Below are positions 22,546-33,318 of a stretch of 64,000 bases of DNA, piece after piece (the first letter of the stretch is position 1; each line of letters starts with the position of its first letter). This DNA is from Ectobius pallidus (lineage: Eukaryota; Arthropoda; Insecta; Blattodea; Ectobiidae). Under the pieces are notes generated by a model. It saw only the letters and a program-made list of their open reading frames with translations. It was not told the DNA's origin and ran no database searches. The DNA lies in assembly GCA_964059195.1 (NCBI GenBank), contig CAXKWD010000006.1, forward strand, positions 11,338,530 through 11,402,529, written 5' to 3'. The translations under genes were made by a program, and so were the position numbers.

Positions 22546-23689
22546 TTATTATTATTATTATTATTATTATTATAAGAGAGATAATCAATATAGGCCTAAA
22601 TATGGTCAAACGTTGTTCGATTTGGACGAAACTCACTATACAGGGGTTTTCTGGGCCAAGTACCTCGAATCTGAGGTAGCTTTTACCACGCGACGCCTAA
22701 ATGGGGTCAAACGTTGTTCGATTTGGACGAAACTCACTATACAGGGGTTTTCTGGGCCAAGTACCTCGAATCTGAGGTCGCTTTTACCAGGCGACGCTAT
22801 CTAATCGTGGTATGTAATTCACGTGATTTAGGTGTTAATAAATATAATGATTTAACTATTATGCTCTTAATTTTTAATTTCTGAAATAATTATCGCGGGC
22901 GATCACTTGATTTTGTAGGTCCATCCTTGACGATTCATTTGTTTAGAATATCAAGTCCCACAGACGTATGAAATTTTCAACCTACACGGAAGAGGGATAT
23001 TCAATATAGGCCTAAATGTGGTCAAACATTGTTCGACTTGGACGAAACTCACTATGCAGGGGTTTTCTGGGCCAGGGAACTCGAATCTGAGGTCGCTTTT
23101 ACCAGGCGACGCTATCTAATCGTGGTATGTAGTCCCCGTGATTTTGGTGTTAATAAATATAATGATTTAACTATTATGCTCTTAATTTTTAATTTTTGAA
23201 ATAATTATCGCGTGCGAAGCCGCGGGCACACGCTAGTATTAAATAATTAACACTATATTTTAATAAAATGTATTGTAATGAAACTTCAAAAAAATATACA
23301 CAATGTGTAAGTCCTATTTTAAATTTTATTGGTCATATTTTAATGTTTTTTAGGTCGTAAATGCATGCATATATCCTATTTTTTAGGTCATAGAAATTCG
23401 ACCCCTAGTTATAAACACGGTGTTGTAAACGATAAGATAGTTACAAATTTTGGCACAGACTGTACAACAGTGCAATTGTCACAATAGTAAAATGAGGGTA
23501 GCTGGAAGCCAGGTGTACAATGCAACCTCTAAACAGCCTTGTCTTGTTACACTTACCGTATGCTGAATTGTGGGTTAGAGGGTGTAAAAGTCTATTACAA
23601 AAATGAGTTCAGTTCAAATCATTAGAGAAGTCTTCCGGGCTTGTAGGCCATGGTCCAGTAGGGTTTGTATCTACCTATCTACCTACCTC

Positions 23690-23800
23690 TCTATCCTGCC
23701 CCTCTGTCTCTCCACCCTTACTACTACTACAACTACTACAACTACTAAAACTAATACAACAGCTACTACTACTACTACTACAACTACTATTACTACAACA
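23690..23800. repeat. (ACT)n microsatellite
   Basis: Interrupted ACT/ACA trinucleotide repeats preceded by a CT-rich stretch. The frame at 23603-23833 simply reads through it. Confidence 0.85.
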
Positions 23801-23894
23801 GGACGGAATATGAGATCTTTTTTATTGCATTAACCAATTTTTTTTAGCATTTAACACTTTATAAGAACTACATATCTTGCAGAAGTTACTGCTT

Positions 23895-24290
23895 AAACAA
23901 AAAAAAGTGCATGGAACGTCATGCGACAGAAGTGAAACTTGTTTTAATTTTTGGATGTTTTCAATTTTGGATTATTGATATTTCAATTTTGGATTGTAGG
24001 AATTTTTAATATTGGGCTTTTGGACTTCTTTAATTTTGGATTTTTTAAATGTTTAATCTTTTAATTTTGGAATTTTTAAATTTCACATCTTTGAATTTTT
24101 TACTTTATGGATTTTTTTTTTATTTTTAGTTTTATATTTTTTATTTTTTTAAATTTGGATCATTGAATTTTTTAATTTTGGATTTTTTATTTTTCAAATT
24201 TTGGATCTTTGAGTTTTTTAATTTTGGAATTTTGGATTTTTTAATTTTGGAGTTTGGATTTTTGGATTTTTAATTTTTTTAATTTTGGAT
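23895..24290. repeat. Second AT-rich block of the 14470 family
   Basis: Opens with the GCATGG-AACG-TCATGC hairpin, then CGACAGAAGTGAAACTTG, followed by about 350 bp of TTTTTAATTTTGGATT variants. A 32-bp tandem duplication (AATTTCGTGAYGATTTT...GTGACAC) follows at 24299-24359. Confidence 0.7.
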
Positions 24291-25061
24291 AAGCCTAATA
24301 ATTTCGTGATGATTTTGAGTGTGACACTAATTTCGTGACGATTTTTGAGCGTGACACAAGCTCTGGATTTACGCCTACCGCGGCTAAAGAAGTTTCACTT
24401 CAAAAACTACTGGGACAAACACATATGGATGTCCTTGTACAGATACATGCAGCTGTTTTATGATCAGCTGATTGCTTTCCCGAGAGTCCTACAATCTGAC
24501 CTGTACGCTACAATGGCAGTGCTCTAATGCATTCCTTTTTAAGCAGAACCTGTAAAGCGTTGAAGCAAATTAGAATTTAAAAAAATGCCATGGCGGTTCA
24601 TCACACTGACAGGCAAAAAAAACCGTTCACTTAAAGAAATTTTTAAAAATTAAGTTTGAATAAAAATTATGTAGTAGGCCTAGTGCTTGAAATAAAATCA
24701 CTGCAATTACATACGTTATTAAGATTAAAATGTAATGACACATTTCTCACTTAATTCCCCATTTTTCCTCTTGCACCGTGGTGAATGGTGAGCCTAAGGT
24801 TGCAGGGGCATAACGGAGGCTGCATCCATCATCAATTAGAGCAATAGCTTTGGCAACGTCTTCGAGCCTGAGAGGCATAATTTCAACTAAACTTACTGAC
24901 AGAATCACTTTAAAGCGAAGGGAGACAGTTTCCGTTCAGTTTGGAAGGAAATGACGCAATACAACAATGAAACACCTAGCAATATGTACGACAAGCTAGT
25001 GGTTGTAATCATATTGGAATCACCCTATTGCGATGTTTTTTTGGTGATAAAGTGAAGATAT

Positions 25062-25728
25062 TGTTGTGATTGTAAAAATTAAGAATTGGGCCCTCTAAAT
25101 GGTTTTGGTAGTATAAGCCAGTATTGGGTTCACAACGAGGAAGTAGAAAAGCGTTGACGCAGGAGGTTGCGCTATAAAGAATTAACTTTGCTATTTTGCT
25201 GACTGAAATTCAAAGGTGATTGACTGGTAGAACAGTTGTGAAACAAGGAAGAATATGTTGTTAAAAGTAAAGAAATAGTATTGAACCGGAAATTGCAATT
25301 AAGGTTTTTTTACGTCACGGATGCCAATCGGAGCAATGACTTGACCACGGAAGTTTATTTAAACAGGTGAAAACTGTTCACCTCGGGCTTGTAAAAGATT
25401 CGTGGCTCTTGACTCGACATGGGACGACGTCAAGGCTGGGCGCCTCGGCGCAAGTATATCTTTATAGTGTAAAGACAACCAGAAGTGTAAACAATGTAAG
25501 TAACCATGTAATTTCTTTTGTATGTTACTTAATTTTAATAATGTAATAAATTCTAGTCATTTTGGGTTTTTATAAACTGGCATTTATACTTTTAGTGCAA
25601 CGCAATACTGTCCTTTTCCTCACCGTGTGTTAATATTTTTATGTAATTAATCAATTCGGGCCATCCTGATAAAGTCGTAATCCCGGGGAAAATGGTGTCA
25701 GAATTAGTTAGGACCCCGGGATACGACA
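25062..25728 (+). repeat. Left LTR of the outer element
   Basis: Starts TGTTGTGATTG and ends ATACGACA. It matches 39056-39721 except for a small change near 25570 (GGTTTTTATAAAC versus GGTTATAAAAAC). Near identity implies a recent insertion. Confidence 0.92.
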
Positions 25729-25808
25729 AATTGGTGTCAAGAAGTGGGCGAATTCAACGCGGGACAAAATTAGTGTAAAGAAGTGGGCGAACTCACCGCG
25801 ATGTCAGA
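25691..25808 (+). promoter_or_regulatory. Primer-binding site region with repeated PBS-like units
   Basis: TGGTGTCAAGAAGTGGG starts two bases after the left LTR, in the place and form of a tRNA primer-binding site. It resembles a tRNA-Leu 3' end complement, but this was not checked. A second similar unit, TAGTGTAAAGAAGTGGGCG, lies about 48 bp further, and ATGGTGTCAGAATTAG lies just inside the LTR, so the region looks like a quasi-tandem array of PBS-like words. Confidence 0.55.
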
Positions 25809-28800
25809 AGAAATAAATTACGTATTTTAAGTTTAAATTAATATTTTTTTGAAAATTTGTAGAGTAATGTTGTAAATTTTTTTTTAGAGTGATATTTGTA
25901 AAGAAAATAATTTGTGTTTGTGTAATTATTAATTGAAATGCCAATGTTAGGGTTAAAGGAAATAAAATTTTTTGTTTGTCATTTTAAGAATAGACCGGAT
26001 TATAATAAGTTGAGGAATGTGCGGTTTAAAGATTAAAAATATTTGTTTAATGTTAAAGGTTGTGATTAATTGAGATAAATTAATTTTTTTAAATTTTTGT
26101 TAAGTTAAGTAATATAATGTTTTACAGTAGCAATTTATTAAGTAGACCAGGGGTAATTAAATAAAATTAAAGAGTAATAATAATAATAATTTAATAGGAA
26201 AGGTTTAATTTATAAGAATGTTTAAATTGGAAATTGCAAAAGAAGATAAAGCTTTGAGAATTAAATAAATTAATATAGACAATGATAATGAGTTTGGTCA
26301 GAAATTAAAATTTGTAGAAGATATTTTGAAAATGGGAAATGAACGGGAAGGACTTGGAAGAAATAATAAGTTTTTACGAGGGCATAACAGAAGGTTTAAG
26401 TAATAATAAAACGTAAAACCCCCAAAATTTTTAAGAGTAACGAGAGATAGGTTTAATTTTTTTTTAAAGAAAATATTGGTCAGATAAATTGTCAATTTGA
26501 AGAAGTTTTAAAAATTACAAGCAAGATAACATTCATTTAAATATTTAATGAAAGAGGAATGTTTACTGTAGATAATGTAAGTTAGTCAAGGGAACAGATA
26601 TTTTGTTACATTACAGAAATCAGCAGTAGGAAAATGAGAATGCTGAGGTGACATGTTATAGCACAATGACTTGTATGGACATCGTAATAATAATTAATTT
26701 TTTCAGTGCATAGCAAATAACAGGAGATAAAATTGTTGAGAGGGATGAAACAGGAACATGGGTGCGAGAGAGGCGTACGGGGAGAGTAAATTTAAGGGTC
26801 AAAAGGTAAACAGTTGGGAAAAATACTAAAGTAATAGCGAAAAGGGGTGAAGGGAACAGTCGGAAAAAAAAACTGCAAGGAGTAAAAGGGAGAAAATACA
26901 CTTAGTTTTGTTGTAATATGTCCGTTAGGAATTCACCAAGCGGGAATTCTGGGTTTCGATTATTTTTTTTTGAGTAAACACAATTTGCCTATTATTAACA
27001 GGGTACATCGCATGTACTGGCGTACAGCGGGGAATTAAATCTCGGGAATCAACCGATGACGTGAAACTAGGAGGAAAAATTTCGGTCTGATCCGCCGAAA
27101 TAGTCCGTGTTATTCTTCGGAAAACACAACCCAAGGACACCTCCGAAAATGTTTCAAGAACAAAGGTTGCCAGGGAGAGGTCCTACGGGAATCCACCCCT
27201 GCGAGTCAGTCAAAATGCAGGTAGGATGTCAAATGTTAATAGTAGAATTGTGAAGGTGCCTCCAGAGAAAAAATGTGAAATGATAATATGAGAAGTAAAA
27301 GTGAAAATGGGATGCGCGTCCACGAGAGAAACTTATTAGAGAGAATAAGAAGTTAATAGTGAATAAAGAAGTTACTGTGGAGGACAGGGAAACTTTGGAA
27401 CCCAAAGGGGTTGGGCATATATGGAAGATATATTGCTAAGTAATTAAAAGATAGTGGACAATTAAAAGCGAAGGAGGACTCAAATAAAATGTGTAAAGTG
27501 TAAGACGGAAGAAATAGAAATCGTGAGAAAGAAAAACGCATAGGACATATTACTGGGTAGTAACAGAAAGTGAGAACATTAGTGAAGCAGATAGAATAAA
27601 GTATTGCAGAAAGAAAAAATGAATTAAGGTACATTAGCGTAATCAAAGACCGGATTAAGACAGGCGAGACACGTCCTGTAGAGAAAGAACCCTACCCCAT
27701 ACCATCATAAGATCATCAACTCCCGTAGACCGAGCCCATCGTATTAAATTTGAAAAAAAAGAGAGCCTGATGAAATAAATAAAATGAATGTGTCAGAATT
27801 TAATTTCATAATACAATACAAGTGAAATAAATTGAAAGGAAAAATTTGTAGTTGTGAGAATATTTAAGAATTTAAAAAGGCATTGCGTATAATTGAAGTT
27901 TAGGGTGACTTGAGGGAAGGACAGGTCAAAATTTGTTTTTTTTGTAAAAGTATAAATGAGCCAGGTAAGACATTTTTTTTTAGTAAGATATTGCATGTTG
28001 TAACATTTCGGATAAGGATATGTATAATCAGTTGTGGGAATCTTATGGGTCAAATGCTAGAATTACAGAATATTAATATTAGATAGTACTGTGCAAGGGA
28101 TATGTTGTTCATTTAGATCAATAACAAGGGTGTCATTTCTTATATTTCAAATGTTTTATTTAGTGTAACCGTAAATATTAAGTTTTATGGAATAATGAGT
28201 TAAAACAATTTTAGTGAGAAAACTGTGCAGATAAATGGTTATTATGTTGAGTATCATACATGTGGATAAAAAGGGAAGAAATGGATGTAAATGAATTTAC
28301 AGAGTGTAAAGAATTATGATTGTATGAGAATTTTTTTGTTGTTGTATCAAGTAACGAGTGTACATTTAAAATAAGAAATAGATGTTAATGGGAATTTAAG
28401 AAAAGGAAAGAAATAAAATTTGTTGGGATAATATAATGTCAATGTTTAAATATGAGTTTTAATAAATATATAGGTGATGGGATAGTTTTGGCCATCGTGG
28501 AATTTTAAGCAACGATAGAGTTCATTAATCATATTTATTACTGAGGATTATAGGGGACAAGTGAAAAAAAAAAAACGAATGATAGGCATTTTCAGTGATT
28601 TAGATTAAGAGAATTTTGTATGTTTCAGGTAACCCATGGATATGCACATGATCAACAACACCGGAACTGGGAGTGAACGGCTAACAGCACCAAGAATTAA
28701 TAAATAATTTTTTGCAGGAAATTGATTAATTAGTCTGTGTAAGGGTATATAAAAGTAACATTGGGAAAGTATAAAATTGTAAAAATTGAATATGTTTTGT

Positions 28801-29764
28801 AACAGATTAGGATTTCGCGTGTAGACGTAATTTTAATAGATGCCATAAAATATTGCAGAAAATTTTAGTAATTGTTATTGTTAAATGAATTGAGTTTTTT
28901 TGTAATTTTTTTTTTTTTTTGGAAGGTTAGTCATTGGATTGAGGGCATGTGCAAATGATATACAAAGTTCAGAATAGATGATCAGTGTTCTGTTCTTTGC
29001 GAAGTCAAGTGTGTGTCGCTTAACCAAGAAGTATACCGTATAGTGTTTGATTTAATTAGGAGAGAAAATGAAGAAAAGTTTTAAAAATGAATTGTTTAAA
29101 GGAGATATAAATTACGGGAAGTTTTTTTTTTTTTAAATTAAATGAGAATTTTAAATTATTTGAACCAACAGCCACTTGAAACATATCGTATCGGGACGTG
29201 CACACCCAAGCGATTTGCTTCAATTGTGTTTGGAGGAAAGCCGCAGAACGATGTAATTTTTGAATTTTGGTTTAGTTATTTAAATCAAGGGAAATATAGC
29301 GTTATTGGAAGTAAACAAGAGTTAGGTGTTTTTCATTTAAGGGTAATTGATTGTTTTTATTTATAAGAGGATAATTAAATTTTTTTTTTATAATGTTACT
29401 GACAAATGTTCAAGTTGATTATGATTTTTTTTTTCAAGGGAGAGTGGGAACCAGATGATTTCCAATTTTTTTAAAAGAAAAGAAAAAAAAATTATGTTTT
29501 AGTTTGATTTAATTTTAACCGGTTGCAAATATTAAATATTGTTTGGAATAAGTAGATTTTGAGGGATAATATTATTTGTGTTAAAGATTAAATCGCATTT
29601 TATTAATAACTGTTTTCCTCCATATGTTATAGTTGGTTGAACAAACGGGCAGAATATCACATAGCAGTTCCGACCAACACGAATGCAGAGGTAGCACATT
29701 CCATAACGTTGCATGCAGACAATATAGCAAGTCCAGCTGACGCGAAGAAATTAAACCCAAGGTC
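25800..29764 (+). other. Non-coding interior of the outer LTR element
   Basis: Four kb rich in A, G and T and very poor in C on the plus strand. It has only short frames without recognisable motifs. T runs of 8-16 occur at 28900-28920, 29120-29135 and 29370-29390. Confidence 0.6.
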
Positions 29765-29768
29765 AAGA

Positions 29769-30634
29769 TGATATTGAATTTATATACCTAGAAATTATGT
29801 AAGGGAGAAATTACGCAAGCCGAATTAGAGGATGAAACTGAACAGGATATGCGTGGGTGTTACAAGCAATGAGTAATTAAAATACGAAGTCAGCAGATTC
29901 TCCGAGACTCAGGGGATTCACCAGTAACTTTCGTTAAATGGATATAGCGTCTAGTTTCAAGTTGGTTCGAAGGTGATGTAGACCCCGAATTAAGATCTTG
30001 ACCAATCAATGAATAGATCGCGAATGAAATAAGGGGTGATGAGATAGGAGAAGCACAGAGAAGCTTGCAAACGTAAAACTACTCAGCATCAAGTACCCGG
30101 GGTAGACGGACGTTAAGTTGACCTGCATTTAGTAATCCGGGGAGGCGGACTCGCAAATATACAAGTATCATTAATGCCGTGCCGACAAGAAGAAGTATTA
30201 TTATAAAAGTGATTGGAAACAAGATTCATATATAACAGGTAATTCCTAAAACATCCATTCCCTGTAGTATGGTCAAAATAATCAAAGGTATCAGTTAACT
30301 AAATGCATCCATCATAACCGCTTACATTATTAGTGTTTTTACACAGAATCAAGATTACAATAAAAGTGAAGGATTATAAAAATATTACGGTGAAGTAATT
30401 TATATATATTTATGCATGATCGTAATTTGCAAAACCACACACCACTTGACCTGAGATATTCCCATGCTTTCCGATTGACCTTAGCCTGGGTAATTTGCTT
30501 CGTCAAGGAACAAGAAGGACAAAGAAGTTTCCATATCGCATTTGAGGTAAGTGGCGCCTATCATTAAAACGTACCCAGAAAAAGAAATATTCTTACCTAT
30601 GCGAATTTAAATTGACAACCCCCAGACGATTGCA
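29769..30634 (+). repeat. Left LTR of the inner element
   Basis: Begins TGATATTGAATTT and ends ACGATTGCA. A TATA-rich stretch (TTTATATATATTTATGC, about 30399-30415) is a possible core promoter. Differences from the right LTR include ATACG/ATGCG, TGATCG/TGACCG and TTCGTC/TTCATC. Confidence 0.93.
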
Positions 30635-31179
30635 AATTAAATGGCTCCCATACGTGTGGCCTGAATAGACAATTCTGCAAAGTGGTAATTGAACATTGTG
30701 TGGTATTTTATAAGAAATAGTGCAAATTATATAATTTTTTCCGTCGCTGAGCTAAATAGAAAAGAAAGTAAAAAGCAATAAATAATAATTAAATCGTAAG
30801 CAATTAATAAAAATATAAAAGACCATACTAAAATTTTTTCCGTATCCTACACTTGTGTACAAAATTGGTACCCCAGTGCATCAAAATAAACCTTTGCTGC
30901 AAAGCACTTATTTCAAAATTCTCCCAATCCTAAATCATACTACGAAAATCCTACAACAACAACACCAGTACGAGACAACTTCATCGGAAGAGATCGCCGC
31001 ATCCAGGAACGTGCCGAGCCCAGCTGATGTTAGTCAACACATACGAATCAAGGGGAGTGCTGAGACATCTAAACATCATTCCAGCTAAGAAAACAAACAG
31101 AACACCAAGTAAGATAGTGCATATTAAAATAAGTGAAGGTCAGATAGACACAGAAAAATACAAGTGTTGTTTATAGTAG

Positions 31180-33318
31180 ATGAAATTAAGGTCAGGGAAG
31201 ACGATGGCTAAAATTCAGGATAATGCCGATAGTGAGATGCAAGTAGATATACAAAACGGGCAGGATATTTTGACAGATAGTGAAATTGTAGTAATTGAAA
31301 ATAGGCAGGAAAATGTTGTTCTTGAAATGCAAGACAGAGCTATGGAGCAGGACAGTCAAATTGAAGTTGTTAATCCCATACCTTCTACTAGCAGTAATGT
31401 AAATCCGATGCCAATTAACATACAGGATATGTTTCAAAATATGTTAACTAAGATAAATAAACAAATTCAAGACGGTAATCAGAAAGTAAAAGATGATATA
31501 AATAAACAAATTCAAGACAGTAACCAGAAATTAGATGATAGGATGAATAAGGTAGACGAAAATATTGATAAATTGAGAACTGAATTAAAATCAGAAATAG
31601 GTACTGAGGTACAGGACAAATTAAGTTCTTTCAAAATCCAAATTACTGAAGAGGTGAATAAGAAGGTTGTAGAAATAAATGATAAAGTAAATGATTTAGA
31701 GGTTAAAATTGTACAAGCAGAAGCTGATGTGAACTTATGTAAAGATCAGGTGGGAGCTATGGAAAATGCGATTTGTGGTATGGCTAGACTAAATTATACA
31801 TTTAGAAATGAGTTTCACAAAGAACTAATCGCGGAAAAAGAATATGTGGACCAGACAAAACAATCTGTTGAAAATAAAATAGATCAAGTTGAATCTAAAG
31901 TTGATAATGTTGAATCTAAAGTTCATAATGTTAAATCTAAAGTTGAAAATGTAGAATCTAAAGTTAAGAAATCAATCATGGAGACACACGAAGAAATGAC
32001 TATCTTAAATAGACGTGTTTGTAGGGAGACAGAAAATCTCACTGACAGAATTATTGTAATTGAAGAACAGTTAGCTAGGGCAAATATTCCAAATCCCAAT
32101 GGTGAACAAATAAATTGTACTAGCGAAGTGAGAAATAGTGATCATGTGTTTGACAACATGAATAATGACAATGCAGCAAGAAATAGATCGACACCATCAA
32201 GTGATAATTGTTTTGGTCCGCAAAACATTAATTCTCACTTAGCAGATCCCATTGTTCATAATGCTAGTGTATCAGGACCTAGTGTAAGTACTAATGGTCA
32301 ATCGTACCAATTAAGCGATATTCATCTTCCCATGTTTGACGAGAATGCCAATCAAAACCCCCAACATTTCATTTTTGAGCTAAAAGATTACCTGAAGGTT
32401 AGAAATGTACCACCATGTATGCAAATGGCAATTATACGTAAAAGCCTACAAGGCAGGGCATTGACTTGGTTTAATTTAACTACAGATGAGAAAACCACAT
32501 TAGCTGAATTCGAGAGACAATTTACGGAGAGATATTGGAATCAGAATAAGAAAAATGATATAAAATTAAGGTTAGTAAATGGCAGATATGACCCAAATTT
32601 AGATAAGTCTTACATAGATTATTTTCTCGAAACTGCCCAATTAGGGAAACTAATAACCCCAGAAATAAATGAAAAAGAAATCGTGAATTTATTAGTCCAT
32701 CATTTTCCAAATCAAATAAGATGCCACTTAGTTGTTGCTAGACCTAAGACTTTTTCTGAAATGATAGATTTGTTAACAGCCTTGGAGAATTCAAATTACC
32801 CACAGAGATACAGTAATGAATACAACAACGGTAATAATTTTAACAAATTCGGGAGTGGGGCAAGAGTACAATATGCTAACCACAGTCCCAGAAATAGGAA
32901 TAATTATGAATATAACAACAATCAAAATCCTAGAAATGTCCAAGGAGGTCCTATTAGAAATAACAATTTCAGGAACCAAAATAGGAATCAAGTAAATCAT
33001 ATTGATATTCAAAGAGATAATTACCATAGGTACAATAATAGGGATCCTAACCAGCGTGTACCATGGTTAAGAAACAGGTCATATTGGCAAAGAATGAGGT
33101 CACAAAGAAATAGGCAGAATAATCGGGGGAATCAACCTAGAGTAGGCCAATACGCAAATAGAGGACGTTGGAGAGTGACAAATGTTGAAGGTCAAAATAA
33201 CAACGAGTTAAATCCTAATGCTAGAACGTTTCAAAGTAGAAACAATGAAAATATTGAGAGAAACAGTCAACATGGAAGTGAGGCCGAGCAAGGCCACCAT
33301 GATGAGAATTTAAACTAG
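31180..33318 (+). CDS. Gag polyprotein of the inner Ty3/gypsy-like element
   Basis: 712 codons. The N-terminal half is predicted to be coiled coil. It holds a 15-residue duplication (INKQIQD.NQK...) at residues ~91-120 and five near-identical heptads of the VESKVDN type at ~229-264. A retrotransposon gag (capsid-like) domain spans ~376-540, starting near SDIHLPMFDENA and including the LQGRALTWFN motif and a YWNQN-type segment. The C-terminus (540-712) is rich in Asn, Arg and Gln and has no CCHC zinc knuckle, so RNA binding probably uses the basic tail. The frame ends ...TTA AAC TAG on a frameshift site. Product: the structural shell of cytoplasmic virus-like particles. No stops or shifts inside. 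Confidence 0.9.
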   Translation: MKLRSGKTMAKIQDNADSEMQVDIQNGQDILTDSEIVVIENRQENVVLEMQDRAMEQDSQIEVVNPIPSTSSNVNPMPINIQDMFQNMLTKINKQIQDGNQKVKDDINKQIQDSNQKLDDRMNKVDENIDKLRTELKSEIGTEVQDKLSSFKIQITEEVNKKVVEINDKVNDLEVKIVQAEADVNLCKDQVGAMENAICGMARLNYTFRNEFHKELIAEKEYVDQTKQSVENKIDQVESKVDNVESKVHNVKSKVENVESKVKKSIMETHEEMTILNRRVCRETENLTDRIIVIEEQLARANIPNPNGEQINCTSEVRNSDHVFDNMNNDNAARNRSTPSSDNCFGPQNINSHLADPIVHNASVSGPSVSTNGQSYQLSDIHLPMFDENANQNPQHFIFELKDYLKVRNVPPCMQMAIIRKSLQGRALTWFNLTTDEKTTLAEFERQFTERYWNQNKKNDIKLRLVNGRYDPNLDKSYIDYFLETAQLGKLITPEINEKEIVNLLVHHFPNQIRCHLVVARPKTFSEMIDLLTALENSNYPQRYSNEYNNGNNFNKFGSGARVQYANHSPRNRNNYEYNNNQNPRNVQGGPIRNNNFRNQNRNQVNHIDIQRDNYHRYNNRDPNQRVPWLRNRSYWQRMRSQRNRQNNRGNQPRVGQYANRGRWRVTNVEGQNNNELNPNARTFQSRNNENIERNSQHGSEAEQGHHDENLN

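Larger units (their letters stand above)
20997..23236 (+). mobile_element. Non-autonomous Helitron, 2.24 kb
   Basis: Begins TCTATATATATAAAAATGAA and ends CACACGCTAG, inserted exactly between A (20996) and T (23237). A GCGTG...CACGC hairpin precedes the CTAG end. There is no Rep/helicase. It carries a copy of the AATAA-targeting element (21387-22545) and three ~95-bp units (about 22605-22698, 22708-22797, 23020-23112). It also has an internal duplicate of its own 3' region at 22800-22910 that lacks the terminal hairpin and CTAG. Confidence 0.82.

Noticed and set aside
22540..22575. Microsatellite as a CRISPR-like or telomeric repeat
   Set aside because: A plain (ATT)n run at a transposon target site; no spacers and no telomeric TTAGG.
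24345..24527. 60-codon ORF after a 32-bp tandem repeat
   Set aside because: Some hydrophobic pattern but no recognisable domain, no splice context and no conserved start.
29142..29366. Short ORF in the outer LTR element as a gag remnant
   Set aside because: 74 codons with no capsid or zinc-knuckle signature.
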